Origin: Spirochaetales bacterium
GTDB taxonomy: Bacteria; Spirochaetota; Spirochaetia; JC444; Marispirochaetaceae
Assembly: GCA_016935695.1 (NCBI GenBank)
Contig: JAFGQL010000158.1
Location: 18,423-82,422 of the forward strand
Length of the DNA stretch: 64,000 nt
Direction of reading: 5' to 3'
The position numbers and the translations under genes are program-made. Numbering within the stretch: position 1 is the first letter of the stretch; the number at the start of each line of letters is the position of its first letter. Shown here piece after piece: positions 24,961 through 34,789 of this stretch. A model generated the notes under the pieces. It saw only the letters and a list, made by a program, of their open reading frames with translations. It did not search any database and had not been told where the DNA came from.

Positions 24961-25704
24961 TCAATCTGCAGTTATTCCTTTCTGCCCCTCCATAGACCTT
25001 GCAGTGAACATGGAAAAATCTGCGGTCCAGGGGCCTTTTCGCGTGATACCCTCAAGACATTGATGCAGCCTGAAGAGGTATTCTTCCCGCCGGATCTCAC
25101 GGGCTCCGAACCGCTCAACATGATCAGTGCGTACCTGGCTGTCGATCAGTTCTATGCCCTGGGCTTGCATATAACGTACTCCCGTAACAAAGCCAGTCTT
25201 GCTGGCATCATTCATGCGGGAAAACATGGATTCTCCGAAGAAACAATCTCCCAGGGAAACGCCGTAAAGACCACCCGCGAGTTCGGCATGATGCCATACT
25301 TCAAAACTGTGGGCATATCCGAGTTCGTGAAGCTCAACGTATCCTTCAATCATTTCCTGGGTAATCCATGTCCCGTCCTGACCCGGCCGCGGAGCCTGCG
25401 CACAGCCTTGCACCACCTGGCTGAAGGCCGTGTCACAGGTCACGGTATACTGTCTTCTCCGCATGTACCGTTTCAAAGAAGATGGTATATGGAGATCCTG
25501 GGGATTGAGCACAAAACGAGGATCAGGTGACCACCACAAAATGGGCTCATGTTCTGAAAACCACGGAAAAATTCCCTGCTCGTAGGCACTCAAGAGCATT
25601 CCGGGAGAAAGATTCCCTCCGGTACACAGGATACCGTATTCATCTGCCTCACGGGGATGGGGAAACTGGATGCGTTCATGCTGGTTAAGGTAGGGAAAGC
25701 TCAT
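24961..25704 (-). CDS. aat: Leucyl/phenylalanyl-tRNA--protein transferase
   Basis: This 247-residue enzyme moves Leu or Phe from tRNA to the N-terminus of proteins that begin with Lys or Arg, creating a primary N-degron. Motifs: GILCTGGNLSPGMLLSAYEQ and GIFPWF near the N-terminus, ILWWSPDPRFVL, TWITQEMIEGY, LGYAHSFEVW, LAGGLYGVSLG and FFGESMFS. ATG at 25704 lies inside the end of clpA (20-bp overlap), so the two are translationally linked. The frame extends to a TTG at 25716 that is less likely. Confidence 0.95.
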   Translation of the reverse strand: MSFPYLNQHERIQFPHPREADEYGILCTGGNLSPGMLLSAYEQGIFPWFSEHEPILWWSPDPRFVLNPQDLHIPSSLKRYMRRRQYTVTCDTAFSQVVQGCAQAPRPGQDGTWITQEMIEGYVELHELGYAHSFEVWHHAELAGGLYGVSLGDCFFGESMFSRMNDASKTGFVTGVRYMQAQGIELIDSQVRTDHVERFGAREIRREEYLFRLHQCLEGITRKGPWTADFSMFTARSMEGQKGITAD

Positions 25705-28003
25705 CGCTTCCCGCAATAGAATCTGGCAATAAGGTATCGGTAACCTTAATGCTGATATCCCCGTCGGCCATCCTCGCCTCTGCGTGCCCGCCGTTTATCA
25801 GCTTTCCAAAAAGAATTTCATCTACAAAAAAACTCTTAATTTTTTCATCTATCAGCCGTGCAATATTCCTGGCACCGTATTCAGGACTGAAACCCTTTTC
25901 TGCAATAAAACGCCGGCATGGATCTGTCACCTTCAGGCTTACATTCTTTTCACTGAGGGTGCGCCTGAAGTCGCTGATTTCCTTATCCACTATCCGCAGG
26001 ATATGATCAATGGACAGAGCATTGAAACTGACAATCTTATCCAGCCTGTTTCTGAACTCGGGATTGAAGGTTCCCTCGACTGCTTCGCCGATGGCTTCTG
26101 TGCTGACGATCCTGTCTCCGAAACCGATAATGGCTTTGCCCAGATTACGCGCCCCGGCGTTTGAGGTCATAATCAGGACCACGTTCCTGAAATCGGCCTT
26201 TCGGCCGCTGTTGTCCGTGAGTGTGGCATAGTCCATCACCTGCAGGAGTATATTGAAAATATCCGGATGGGCCTTCTCTATCTCATCCAAAAGTACAACC
26301 GCATGGGGGGTCTTTCGTACCGTGTCGGTAAGCAAACCGCCTTCATCGTAACCGACATACCCGGGGGGAGCACCGACCAGACGGGAAACGGTATGTTTTT
26401 CCTGATACTCGCTCATATCAAAGCGGTGGAGAGTTACACCCAGATACGCGGCAAGCTGTTTTGCCAGTTCGGTTTTCCCTACTCCGGTAGGTCCGACAAA
26501 CAAAAAGGAGGCAACAGGTTTATCCGGCCCCTTAAATCCGGCCCGCGATCTTTTTACCGCTTCTACAACAGAATGTATGGCATCATCCTGACCGTAAATA
26601 ACGGCTTTCAAGTCAGCTTCCATCTGCTGCAGTTTGGAAACCTCATTCACCGAAACAGTACGCTCAGGAATTTTTGCTATCTTAGATATGACCTTCTCAA
26701 TCATCTCCTCGTTTATAATGGCCGGTGTCTGCCTGGGTTCCGTCTTATCCTTGTAGGCGAGAATATGCATATATGCGCCAGCCTCATCGATAACATCTAT
26801 GGCTTTATCTGGGAGGTGTCTGTCGTTTATGAATTGATCAGACAACTCAACCGCTGATCTGAGGGCTTCCTCTGTGAATACCACCTGGTGATAGTCCTCA
26901 TAACGTTGTTTCAAGCCCTTCAGGATATCTATTGTTTCATCGACTGTGGTTTCTGTTATCTCAATTCTTTGAAAACGCCGGGATAACGCTCTGTCCTTGT
27001 CAAAAAACTTTTTGTACTCATCGTAGGTGGTGGACCCCATACACCGCAGTTTCCCGCCTGCGAGAGCAGGTTTGAGTATGTTGCTCGCGTCCATAGAACC
27101 GCCTGCAGTAGCCCCGGCGCCGACAATAGTATGTATTTCATCTATAAACAAAATTATCTTCTTTTGCTTTTCAAGTTCGCTGATAACCGCTTTCAGCCGT
27201 TCCTCGAAATCACCGCGAAACCGGGTTCCTGCAAGAAGGCCTCCCATGTCAAGGGAAAACACCCTGTAGTCCTTGAGAAGCTCAGGCACATCGCCGTCTG
27301 CAATGCGGGCGGCAAGCCCCTCTGCAATGGCTGTTTTCCCCACCCCTGGATCACCGACCAAAACCGGATTGTTTTTCATCCTGCGGCACAGAACCTGTAT
27401 GGTCCGTTCAACAATATCAGCCCTGCCGATTAATGGCTCGAGCTCTCCTTTCGATGCAGCAGCGGTCAATTCCCGGGTAAAGCTGGCCAGGGCGGTTTTC
27501 TTCCTTTTGCTTTTTCCTCCGGACAGCGGCTCCTCTTCTTCCTCTGTACTTCCTTCTGCCCCGTCTTCGTAGTCCTCATCCGAAACCTGGGCGCGGGATA
27601 TGCATTTCAAGAGCTTATACCGCGTCATTCCGGCTTTTCTGAGAAAATATGCGCCGAAAGATTCCTTTTCATCCATGATGGATACCAGTAAATCACCGAC
27701 TTCCAGGGACTGTGCGGAGGAGGTCTGGGTGTGGAACACTGCCCGTTCAATGACTCCCTGAAATCCAAGAGACTGCTCCGGGTCCTTACCTTTCACCACG
27801 GTCATTTTACTGTCGAAATACTCAACCAGGTCGTTCCTCACATGCTCCATATTACAACCGCAGGCTGCCATAATTTCAGCAGTTGAATCATAAAACAAAG
27901 ACGCGTACAGCACATGCTCAGGGGTCAGGAACTCATGGTTTCTGCTCTTTGCGTCAGCATAGGCTTCATTCAGAATGTTCTGTACTTCATTGCTTATTTT
28001 CAT
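25685..28003 (-). CDS. clpA: ATP-dependent Clp protease ATP-binding subunit ClpA
   Basis: This 772-residue AAA+ unfoldase has the Clp N-domain (1-145), AAA module 1 with Walker [16 protein letters not shown] and Walker [10 protein letters not shown], and AAA module 2 with [15 protein letters not shown] and [15 protein letters not shown]. There is no middle coiled-coil domain, which separates it from ClpB and ClpC. It feeds substrates to ClpP, which is not in the window. Downstream aat and upstream clpS make a complete N-degron module. A short acidic stretch ([10 protein letters not shown]) follows the N-domain. Confidence 0.96.
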   Translation of the reverse strand: MKISNEVQNILNEAYADAKSRNHEFLTPEHVLYASLFYDSTAEIMAACGCNMEHVRNDLVEYFDSKMTVVKGKDPEQSLGFQGVIERAVFHTQTSSAQSLEVGDLLVSIMDEKESFGAYFLRKAGMTRYKLLKCISRAQVSDEDYEDGAEGSTEEEEEPLSGGKSKRKKTALASFTRELTAAASKGELEPLIGRADIVERTIQVLCRRMKNNPVLVGDPGVGKTAIAEGLAARIADGDVPELLKDYRVFSLDMGGLLAGTRFRGDFEERLKAVISELEKQKKIILFIDEIHTIVGAGATAGGSMDASNILKPALAGGKLRCMGSTTYDEYKKFFDKDRALSRRFQRIEITETTVDETIDILKGLKQRYEDYHQVVFTEEALRSAVELSDQFINDRHLPDKAIDVIDEAGAYMHILAYKDKTEPRQTPAIINEEMIEKVISKIAKIPERTVSVNEVSKLQQMEADLKAVIYGQDDAIHSVVEAVKRSRAGFKGPDKPVASFLFVGPTGVGKTELAKQLAAYLGVTLHRFDMSEYQEKHTVSRLVGAPPGYVGYDEGGLLTDTVRKTPHAVVLLDEIEKAHPDIFNILLQVMDYATLTDNSGRKADFRNVVLIMTSNAGARNLGKAIIGFGDRIVSTEAIGEAVEGTFNPEFRNRLDKIVSFNALSIDHILRIVDKEISDFRRTLSEKNVSLKVTDPCRRFIAEKGFSPEYGARNIARLIDEKIKSFFVDEILFGKLINGGHAEARMADGDISIKVTDTLLPDSIAGSDELSLP

Positions 28004-28053
28004 TGGACTATATCACCTCGTTACATTGCCGGTCACGGCTATACATTGACATC

Positions 28054-28371
28054 TCAGGCTTCTTCTACTGTACACTGCAGGGGAAATTCTGCTTCTTTTG
28101 CCAAAAGCAGAACCTGCTGTACCTTCGTTTGTGCAACATCGAAGGTAAATACACCTACTACCCCTCGGCCTTTTTTATGAACATCCAGCATGATCTGGGT
28201 TGCCTCCTGCATTCCCTTCCGAAACACCTTCTGCAGAACAAACACGACAAACTCCATTGTCGTATAATGATCATTGTAAAGAACCACCTTATACATTGAT
28301 GGTTTTTTCACCTTCTGATGAGTATCTTCCTGTATTCCTGTTCCGGTTCCTGTTGTAAATGGCTGCGACAA
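28054..28371 (-). CDS. clpS: ClpS adaptor protein
   Basis: This protein of about 105 residues recognises N-terminal Leu, Phe, Trp and Tyr and delivers them to ClpA. Signature: YKVVLYNDHYTTMEFVVFVL, then IMLDVHKKGRGVVGVFTFDVAQTK and a C-terminal FPLQCTVEEA. The binding-pocket Asp-His pair of NDHYT and the Met of TTMEF are kept. TTG at 28371, 8 bp after CGGAG, gives the usual length; the frame is open to another TTG at 28431 with no ribosome-binding site. It lies 50 bp upstream of clpA in the same direction. Confidence 0.94.
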   Translation of the reverse strand: MSQPFTTGTGTGIQEDTHQKVKKPSMYKVVLYNDHYTTMEFVVFVLQKVFRKGMQEATQIMLDVHKKGRGVVGVFTFDVAQTKVQQVLLLAKEAEFPLQCTVEEA

Positions 28372-28547
28372 TCTTACGACTCCGTTCCTGGCAAGTGCTG
28401 TACTGAATTTACTAAAAACATGGCAGTTCAATCAATGGTAATCGTCTTTCAATTTGGCCATCTTCCGTTTTTTACGCATCACATGGAACTGTTCCCATGC
28501 TCTGCAAAAAACCCTCTGAACCCCAATGATGATTTCAAAATATCCTG

Positions 28548-28576
28548 TTGACATTTATGCCCAGTAAGGTTATAAA
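28548..28576 (+). promoter_or_regulatory. Consensus promoter of tRNA-Phe
   Basis: TTGACA (28548-28553), a 17-bp spacer and TATAAA (28571-28576), about 14 bp before the mature tRNA 5' end. Confidence 0.85.
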
Positions 28577-28589
28577 TGTGCCTGCAATC

Positions 28590-28662
<73 letters not shown>

Positions 28663-28670
28663 TTGTATCT

Positions 28671-28702
28671 GCCTCCGGTCTTTTTGACCGGAGGCTTTTT
28701 TT
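28671..28702 (+). terminator. Rho-independent terminator of tRNA-Phe
   Basis: A perfect 10-bp stem GCCTCCGGTC (28671-28680) / GACCGGAGGC (28686-28695) with a TTTTT loop, followed by seven T. The stop codon of the convergent ABC gene lies on its right edge. Confidence 0.95.
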
Positions 28703-29423
28703 ATGCTTCCGGCTCTTGTTTCATCAAGGTGTCGAAAATATTGCGTTCTATAGACAATATGCCGTCATGGTACAGGTGCCGCTCGGACTTTTTTACTTGG
28801 TTTTCTATAGTAGACAGCACCGTCATGGGGTTTTTACCCAGAATATGAATAACATCTCCCATGAGGGCCGCTTCCTGAATGTCGTGGGTAACAAAAACGA
28901 CAGTCACGGGTTTGTGTTCCCATATGGTAAAAAACGAGTTAACAAGGGAGATCTTCATTGCCCAATCGACGGCCTGTAGAGGCTCATCCAGCAATACAAG
29001 TCCCGAATCGGGAACAAACCCTCTGGCCAGGGCCGCCCGTTTCCGCATTCCTCCCGACAGCTGGTAAGGGTATTTATACCTGTCTTCGTATAAGCCGGTC
29101 ATGACTAACAGATCCCGGATCATGCCCTGGGTCGCCGGCTTCCTTCTGAGATCACGTGGACATGCAAGAAGCAGATTCTCCTCTACCCTGGCCCAGGGAA
29201 TGAGCCGCGCTTCCTGGAACACCATGGATACTGTTTTGGGAATGTTGGAAACGGTGCCTGCATCGGGTTTCGCGATACCTGACAGTATTCGTAACAGTGT
29301 TGTTTTTCCGCACCCCGACGGCCCCACGAGAACATTTATTTTATCCTTCTCAAACGAAAGGGAAAAATCCGCCAACACATGCTCTGCATTGAATTGCTTT
29401 GACACCCCGTTCAGGCTGATCAT
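28701..29423 (-). CDS. NitT/TauT-type ABC importer, ATPase
   Basis: This 240-residue ATPase is of the SsuB/TauB/ThiZ type. Walker A is VGPSGCGKTTLLRILSG, the Q-loop is SMVFQEARLIPW, the signature is QLSGGMRKRAALARGF, Walker B is LVLLDEPL, and the switch His is in VVFVTHDIQEA. The chosen ATG overlaps the permease stop (ATGA); another ATG lies 15 bp upstream. It energises the uptake system with the two genes upstream. The substrate is unknown. Confidence 0.92.
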   Translation of the reverse strand: MISLNGVSKQFNAEHVLADFSLSFEKDKINVLVGPSGCGKTTLLRILSGIAKPDAGTVSNIPKTVSMVFQEARLIPWARVEENLLLACPRDLRRKPATQGMIRDLLVMTGLYEDRYKYPYQLSGGMRKRAALARGFVPDSGLVLLDEPLQAVDWAMKISLVNSFFTIWEHKPVTVVFVTHDIQEAALMGDVIHILGKNPMTVLSTIENQVKKSERHLYHDGILSIERNIFDTLMKQEPEA

Positions 29424-30208
29424 TCCGGTGCCGTCCATCCGGTATCTGAACCAGCAGCAGGAATAACCCGGCGAAAAACAAACCTGACAGCCATGGTAAA
29501 CAGGGCGCTTATCACAAGAGCAGAGATTGTCCAGGCAAACAGACGGGCGGTTTCCAGGTACATCCGCGCTTCCTGCATTTTGGTTCCCATTCCGGAAACC
29601 GGCCTGCTCAGAACCTCTGCCGCTATAACCAGCTTCCAGGCAAGTCCGGAAGCCGTTTCAAGCCCCGGGAAAACATAGGATGCTACAGAGGGGACATACA
29701 TCCAGCGAATGACAGTACGCCGATCCATGCCGTACACTTCGGCCATTTCCAGGAGTTCCTGATCGACATGTGAGATCCCTTCGCTTACACCGGATGTAAT
29801 GATCGGAAATATCATCAAAAAAGCTACAAACACAGGTACTGTACCGCTGGAAAACCAAATCAGGGCAAGGAGAATCACGCTGATCAAGGGTGTTGAACGA
29901 ACCACCACAAGAAGCGGTTCTATACCGGACCTGAAAGAAGGGTACATCCCTGCGGGGACTCCAAGAGCAAGGCCGGTAGCCACAGCTAAAAGGAATCCCG
30001 CAGCTCCACGCAGGAGGGTTGAAGCCAGAGCCCCCATTGTATCCTCTTCTGTGATGATGGCAATAAGGGCGCTTACACTTTCCTTTGGCGACGGCAGTAT
30101 AATGGATGAGCCGGCATACACCGATGCGGCCTTCCACAGAATGATCAAACAGATTACTCCCAACAGAAAGCTGTATGATGTGTTGTTCTTACGGGTATAT
30201 AGCCTCAT
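29420..30208 (-). CDS. NitT/TauT-type ABC importer, permease
   Basis: This 262-residue inner-membrane protein has about six membrane segments. The BPD-transport EAA loop reads EMAEVYGMDRRTVIRWMYVP, typical of SsuC/TauC permeases. It overlaps the substrate-binding protein gene by 20 bp and the ATPase gene by 4 bp, so all three are translationally coupled. Confidence 0.92.
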   Translation of the reverse strand: MRLYTRKNNTSYSFLLGVICLIILWKAASVYAGSSIILPSPKESVSALIAIITEEDTMGALASTLLRGAAGFLLAVATGLALGVPAGMYPSFRSGIEPLLVVVRSTPLISVILLALIWFSSGTVPVFVAFLMIFPIITSGVSEGISHVDQELLEMAEVYGMDRRTVIRWMYVPSVASYVFPGLETASGLAWKLVIAAEVLSRPVSGMGTKMQEARMYLETARLFAWTISALVISALFTMAVRFVFRRVIPAAGSDTGWTAPE

Positions 30209-31154
30209 CGGGGACCTTTCCGCCTATGGATGCGGGGTTATAGGCGTAGAGTATTTCATAAAAGCGTCTCAGATCATCCTTACGTTCCGTTGCCGGAGTA
30301 AACTCCAGATTTAGCCGGGGAAGAGCTTCAGCCACCAGGGCTGCTGGTAGACCGATATACTGCAGGGCTAACTCCCCTGTTTTTTCCGGATCCGCAAAAA
30401 CCCGGGGCAGGGTTTCCCGGTAGTCATCAAGGAATTTCCCGACAAGACCGGGATTACGTTCATAGACACCGGCCCTTACCACTAAGGCTGTGGCCGGATA
30501 TGGCCGGGAAAGGCCACTTGCCTTCCCAAATGCTTCCTGCAGGTCAACGACTGCTTTGACCTCGGGATTTTTTTTTCTGACGACAGTGACAAACGGCTCC
30601 GGAAGAACTCCAATCTGTACCTTCCCGGCTGCCAACTGGGCTGCCAGTTCGTTATGTCCGAAAGTGAAATCAAGCTCTACATCTTTATCCGGCTCGATGC
30701 CTGAGTGCTCAAGCACATATTTCATGATGTATTCGGGATTGGACCCCTGGGCAATACAGTAGATACGCCGGCCGCGGACATCCTGAAGACTTTTGACCTC
30801 CGGGTCGTTGCTTACCAGATGGATTACACCGTTACCGATAATGGCGGCAATTTTTATTCCCGCGCCCTTGTTGTACAACACGGCAGCAAGGTTAACCGGA
30901 ACAGCGGCGATATCAACCTCACCCGATAAAATACGCGCGGTCATGATCTGCGGCTCATCCACTACGCTGAATTCTGCTCTGCCGGACCAGCCGTAATCCG
31001 GCGGATCTGCAAACATCGGAAGCATGCCTATAGAACTCGGCCCTTTCAGACCTGCAACATAAAGCACTTTCTCCCTGTCTTCCGTTGCCCCCCCGGCAAA
31101 AACAAAAGAAGCAGCCATAAACAAAATGAATAAAATACCTGTAGTTTTCGTCAT
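30189..31154 (-). CDS. NitT/TauT-type ABC importer, substrate-binding protein
   Basis: This 321-residue periplasmic protein has a signal peptide (GILFILFMAASFVFAGG) with no lipobox Cys. The binding-protein fold is marked by GEVDIAAVPVNLAAVLYNKG, SLQDVRGRRIYCIAQGSNP and GKVQIGVLPEPFVTVV, as in SsuA/ThiY-like proteins. Its ligand could be an alkanesulfonate, a pyrimidine or another small organic; no neighbouring enzyme or riboswitch identifies it. It is divergent from mutY. Confidence 0.87.
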   Translation of the reverse strand: MTKTTGILFILFMAASFVFAGGATEDREKVLYVAGLKGPSSIGMLPMFADPPDYGWSGRAEFSVVDEPQIMTARILSGEVDIAAVPVNLAAVLYNKGAGIKIAAIIGNGVIHLVSNDPEVKSLQDVRGRRIYCIAQGSNPEYIMKYVLEHSGIEPDKDVELDFTFGHNELAAQLAAGKVQIGVLPEPFVTVVRKKNPEVKAVVDLQEAFGKASGLSRPYPATALVVRAGVYERNPGLVGKFLDDYRETLPRVFADPEKTGELALQYIGLPAALVAEALPRLNLEFTPATERKDDLRRFYEILYAYNPASIGGKVPDEAIYP

Positions 31155-31212
31155 AATTATAAACTCAGAGTATGAGGCTTTCGCCCCTTAGTCAATAGAG
31201 AGGATGTTTCAC

Positions 31213-31242
31213 TTGAACCCGGGCGCCTTGTATTGATACAGT
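31213..31242 (+). promoter_or_regulatory. mutY promoter, start site at the initiation codon
   Basis: TTGAAC (31213-31218), an 18-bp spacer and TACAGT (31237-31242). The ATG of mutY begins 10 bp after the -10 and has no Shine-Dalgarno. Confidence 0.5.
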
Positions 31243-31251
31243 CTGTCTGTC

Positions 31252-32130
31252 ATGAAAGAACATCAACCCGATTTACCCGTTGGCAACTTCCATTCACACC
31301 CTACTCCCTCTGACATTGAATTATTCCAGTCGATGGTTCTGGATTTCTACCATGATTACGGCCGGGACCTGCCGTGGCGGCATACGGTAAACCCTTATCA
31401 TATTCTTGTTTCCGAGATCATGCTGCAACAGACCCAGGTACAGCGGGTCCTCCTGAAATACGAATCGTTCATCAAAGCTGTACCGGACTTTGACGCCCTG
31501 GCCCGGCTGCCCTTTCCCCGTCTTTTGGAACTATGGCAAGGCCTGGGGTATAACAGAAGGGCATTGGCATTGAAAGAAGCCGCCGTCCGGGTAGTCGGTG
31601 ACCACGGAGGTGTCCTCCCGGACAACCCCGACCTGCTGAAGGGTTTCAAAGGTATAGGACCGAACACCGCTGCCTCGGTCTGTGTATTTGCCTATAACAA
31701 ACCCCTTGTTTTTATAGAGACGAATATCAGGCGGGTTTTCACCCACTATTTTTTCAGTACCGGCACAGCAGTAGATGACCGTCAGCTTTTACCCATCATA
31801 GAAAAAGCCCTTTACGCATTTTCTCCCCGCGACTGGTATAATGCCTTGATGGACCTCGGTTCACTCATCCCGAAACACACGGAAAACCCCAACCGCAGGA
31901 ATCCGGCTTACCGGACCCAGAGTCCTTTCGAAGGATCTCTTCGTCAGATCCGGGGCGAAATCCTGAGGGTCCTTGCCAAAAACCCTGTCTTTCCTGACGA
32001 ACTGGGGGATAAGAGCCCGTTGCTGGCCCGGACCGACCGGAAGAACATAAAAAAAGCCGTCTCCGCCCTTGAATCCGAAGGATTCGTGGTTAAGGAAGAC
32101 GGCTCGTACCGTATACGTGATGACCGCTGA
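31252..32130 (+). CDS. mutY: MutY-like A/G-specific adenine glycosylase without iron-sulfur cluster
   Basis: This 292-residue HhH-GPD glycosylase removes adenine opposite 8-oxoguanine. MutY hallmarks are SEIMLQQTQV (E55), LWQGLGYNRRALAL and the helix-hairpin-helix GFKGIGPNTA at 131-140. Two departures: the catalytic Asp position carries Glu (E156 in FIETNIRRVF), and the four Cys of the [4Fe-4S] cluster after MDLGSLIPKHT are all missing. The C-terminal NUDIX-like domain is replaced by a short winged-helix-like piece (QIRGEILRVL, ALESEGFVVKED). This matches a known divergent MutY branch in which Glu and loss of the cluster go together. Activity is likely but less certain. Confidence 0.85.
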   Translation: MKEHQPDLPVGNFHSHPTPSDIELFQSMVLDFYHDYGRDLPWRHTVNPYHILVSEIMLQQTQVQRVLLKYESFIKAVPDFDALARLPFPRLLELWQGLGYNRRALALKEAAVRVVGDHGGVLPDNPDLLKGFKGIGPNTAASVCVFAYNKPLVFIETNIRRVFTHYFFSTGTAVDDRQLLPIIEKALYAFSPRDWYNALMDLGSLIPKHTENPNRRNPAYRTQSPFEGSLRQIRGEILRVLAKNPVFPDELGDKSPLLARTDRKNIKKAVSALESEGFVVKEDGSYRIRDDR

Positions 32131-33357
32131 TTACCCCACGTCCACCCGCATATGCTTTTTCTTGCCTGCTTTCAGCATGATGATGTTGTCATTCACGTCT
32201 GCATGTCCAATGACATGATCGATAGAGGTGATCTGTGCATCGTTCACCCTGGCGCCGCCCTGCTCAATGAGTCTGCGGGCTTCGCTTTTCGACGGGGTCA
32301 GCCCAGTACGGCAAAAAAGGTCAATTATGTTTATACCCTTATCCAGTTCCGCCGAAGCCAGGTCATAACCGGGAATGGAAGATGTGTCTCCACCTGCACC
32401 GAATGCAGCCCGCGCCCCTTCCCGGGCTTCCCCGGCCTTTTCTTCTCCATGGACCAGCCGGGTATATTCGAAAGCAAGGGTTTCCTTTGCCTGGTTCAAC
32501 GCTGCGCCTCCCGCGCTGCACATTGACCGTATTTCCTGTACAGGCAGGAAGGTAAATAACAAAAGGAATTTCTCCACGTCCTGGTCATGGACATTTCGCC
32601 AGTACTGGTAAAAATCGTACACGGAACACATTGATGCGTCTAAAAAGATGGCGCCTTTTTCCGTTTTACCCATTTTTTTTCCGTCTGCCCTGGTGACAAG
32701 GGGAAAGGTGAGACCGTAGGTTTCCCCTCCTTCCATTCGGCGGATAAGATCTATACCCGCAACAATATTACCCCACTGGTCTTCTCCGCCCACCTGCAGT
32801 ACACAGCCTTTCCGGCGGAACAGTTCCAGAAAATCGTAGGACTGAAGCAGCTGGTAATTGAATTCTATGAATGACAGCCCTGTCTCCAGCCGTTGTCTGT
32901 AAGCCTCGAAGGTAAGCATGCGGTTTACAGAGAAATGCTTCCCGATGTCCCGTAAGAAATCTATATAGTTCAGATTATTGAGCCAGTCTCCGTTTTTCAC
33001 CAGACCGGCCTTCCCTTCGCCAAGAGCGACGATACTGCCCATCTGACGCCCCATTCTTTCCGCGTTCGCGTCAATTTCTTCGTAGGAAAGCATCTTCCGC
33101 ATTTCCGTCTTCCCCGACGGATCGCCTATGCGGGCGGTGCCGGTTCCCAGGAGAAGCACCGCATCATGTCCGGCACGTTGTAAATGTGCAGCTGCAAACA
33201 CCGGTACCATGTGGCCTACATGAAGAGAGGGCCCTGTGGGATCGAAGCCGACATAAAACGATAAAGGCCCCTCGTCCATTCTTTTACTCAAACCGTCCAG
33301 GTCCGTACATTGCTGAAGGAATCCGCGCTCTTTCAGCACTTCTAAAGCAGGGTTCAT
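32131..33357 (-). CDS. tyrS: Tyrosyl-tRNA synthetase
   Basis: This 408-residue class I synthetase has [18 protein letters not shown] (HIGH-type motif HVGH near 47), [40 protein letters not shown] and the KMSKS-type KKMGKTE. The C-terminal S4 domain ([18 protein letters not shown]) binds tRNA. It overlaps glyS by 4 bp (ATGA) and is the last gene of the gltX-glyS-tyrS operon. Confidence 0.97.
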   Translation of the reverse strand: MNPALEVLKERGFLQQCTDLDGLSKRMDEGPLSFYVGFDPTGPSLHVGHMVPVFAAAHLQRAGHDAVLLLGTGTARIGDPSGKTEMRKMLSYEEIDANAERMGRQMGSIVALGEGKAGLVKNGDWLNNLNYIDFLRDIGKHFSVNRMLTFEAYRQRLETGLSFIEFNYQLLQSYDFLELFRRKGCVLQVGGEDQWGNIVAGIDLIRRMEGGETYGLTFPLVTRADGKKMGKTEKGAIFLDASMCSVYDFYQYWRNVHDQDVEKFLLLFTFLPVQEIRSMCSAGGAALNQAKETLAFEYTRLVHGEEKAGEAREGARAAFGAGGDTSSIPGYDLASAELDKGINIIDLFCRTGLTPSKSEARRLIEQGGARVNDAQITSIDHVIGHADVNDNIIMLKAGKKKHMRVDVG

Positions 33358-34688
33358 GACCTTGTCCTTGTGTAATTCTTTATTTCACTGCGGATTCTGG
33401 CCGAAAGTTCGGCTATGGGCACCCGCACCTGTTCCATGGAATCCCGGTACCGCAGGGTGACCGCCTTGTCCTCTTTCGTGTCATAATCAACGGTGACACA
33501 AAAGGGTGTACCAATTTCATCCATCCGGCGGTAGCGGCGGCCGATAGCCCCCGACTGGTCGTAGAATACCGCGTAATCTTCCATTAATTCCTTTTGTATG
33601 TCTTTTGCAATTTCAGGAAGGCCGTCTTTCTTCACCAGGGGCATGATACCCACTGTAACCGGTGCTACTTTCGGATGAAAACGCAGAACATTGCGGACCT
33701 CGCCGTCGGCAAGGGTTTCCTCGTCATACGCGTCTGAAAGTACCATAAGGACCGAACGGGTGAGTCCGGCGGACGTCTCTATAACATAGGGAACATAGCG
33801 GGAGTTATCACTGTCATCAAGATATGTCTGTTCCTTTCCGGAATACTCCTGGTGCCGGCCCAAGTCAAAATCCGTCCTGGAGTGAATCCCCTCCAGCTCC
33901 TGCCATCCCATGGGAAACAAAAACTCTATATCGAAAGCCGCTTTCGCGTAATGGGCAAGCTCATCCGGCCCGTGCTGTTTGAACCTCAGTTTTTCCGGAT
34001 TAATGCCCATTTTCTCGTAATAGGAAATACGTTCCTTCTTCCAGTATTCAAACCATTCGTCGTCGCTCCCGGGTTTTACAAAAAACTGCATTTCCATCTG
34101 TTCGAATTCACAGGTACGGAATATGAAATTCTTGGTGACAATCTCATTCCGGAAGGCTTTTCCGACCTGGGCAATACCAAAGGGGATCTTTACCCTGCTC
34201 GACTGTACAACGTTCTTGAAGTTCACGAAAATGCCCTGTGCTGTCTCGGGACGCAGGTACACAACAGAGCCGGAGTCCTTCGTAGGCCCGAGGTGGGTGG
34301 AAAACATCAGGTTAAAATCCCTGGGTTCGGTGAAGGTTCCCGAATTCCCGCAGGTCGGACAGGGTTTTGCAAGGTCAATATGGTCGGCCCTGAACCGGCT
34401 TTTGCATTCTTTGCAGTCCACCAGGGGATCAGAAAAATTTTCCACGTGTCCCGAAGCTTCCCAGGTTTTTGGATGCATCATGATGGCGGCATCCAGGCCT
34501 ACGATGTTATCGTGAAGCTGGGTCATTTCCCTCCACCAGAATTTCTGAATGTTGTTTTTAAGCTCGACTCCCAGGGGACCGTAATCCCAGGCAGACGAAA
34601 GCCCGCCGTATATTTCCGAAGACTGGAATACGAATCCCCTTCTTTTGCACAAAGATACCAGTTTGTCCATCGTCACTTCTGCTGCCAT
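33354..34688 (-). CDS. glyS: Glycyl-tRNA synthetase, single-subunit (alpha2) type
   Basis: This 444-residue class II synthetase is of the eukaryote-like dimeric form. It opens [19 protein letters not shown] with [18 protein letters not shown], has four Cys in the insertion (CKECKSRF and CPTCGNSG), motif 2 [21 protein letters not shown], and a C-terminal HGTP anticodon domain ([29 protein letters not shown]). AAGGAG precedes the ATG. The bacterial two-subunit glyQ/glyS type is absent here. Confidence 0.97.
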   Translation of the reverse strand: MAAEVTMDKLVSLCKRRGFVFQSSEIYGGLSSAWDYGPLGVELKNNIQKFWWREMTQLHDNIVGLDAAIMMHPKTWEASGHVENFSDPLVDCKECKSRFRADHIDLAKPCPTCGNSGTFTEPRDFNLMFSTHLGPTKDSGSVVYLRPETAQGIFVNFKNVVQSSRVKIPFGIAQVGKAFRNEIVTKNFIFRTCEFEQMEMQFFVKPGSDDEWFEYWKKERISYYEKMGINPEKLRFKQHGPDELAHYAKAAFDIEFLFPMGWQELEGIHSRTDFDLGRHQEYSGKEQTYLDDSDNSRYVPYVIETSAGLTRSVLMVLSDAYDEETLADGEVRNVLRFHPKVAPVTVGIMPLVKKDGLPEIAKDIQKELMEDYAVFYDQSGAIGRRYRRMDEIGTPFCVTVDYDTKEDKAVTLRYRDSMEQVRVPIAELSARIRSEIKNYTRTRS

Positions 34689-34789
34689 TGTACTCTCCTT
34701 ACTGAGTGCTTCGCCTTATCTGTATAAAAAAGCAGACTGCCGGTAATGCGTCACGGCTGCTGCCTTGTGTAGATTGCTGTGCCTGAAAA

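Noticed and set aside
34689-34789. Possible T-box leader between gltX and glyS
   Set aside because: No specifier-like stem, T-box sequence or terminator is visible in 100 bp, and spirochaetes are not known for T-boxes.
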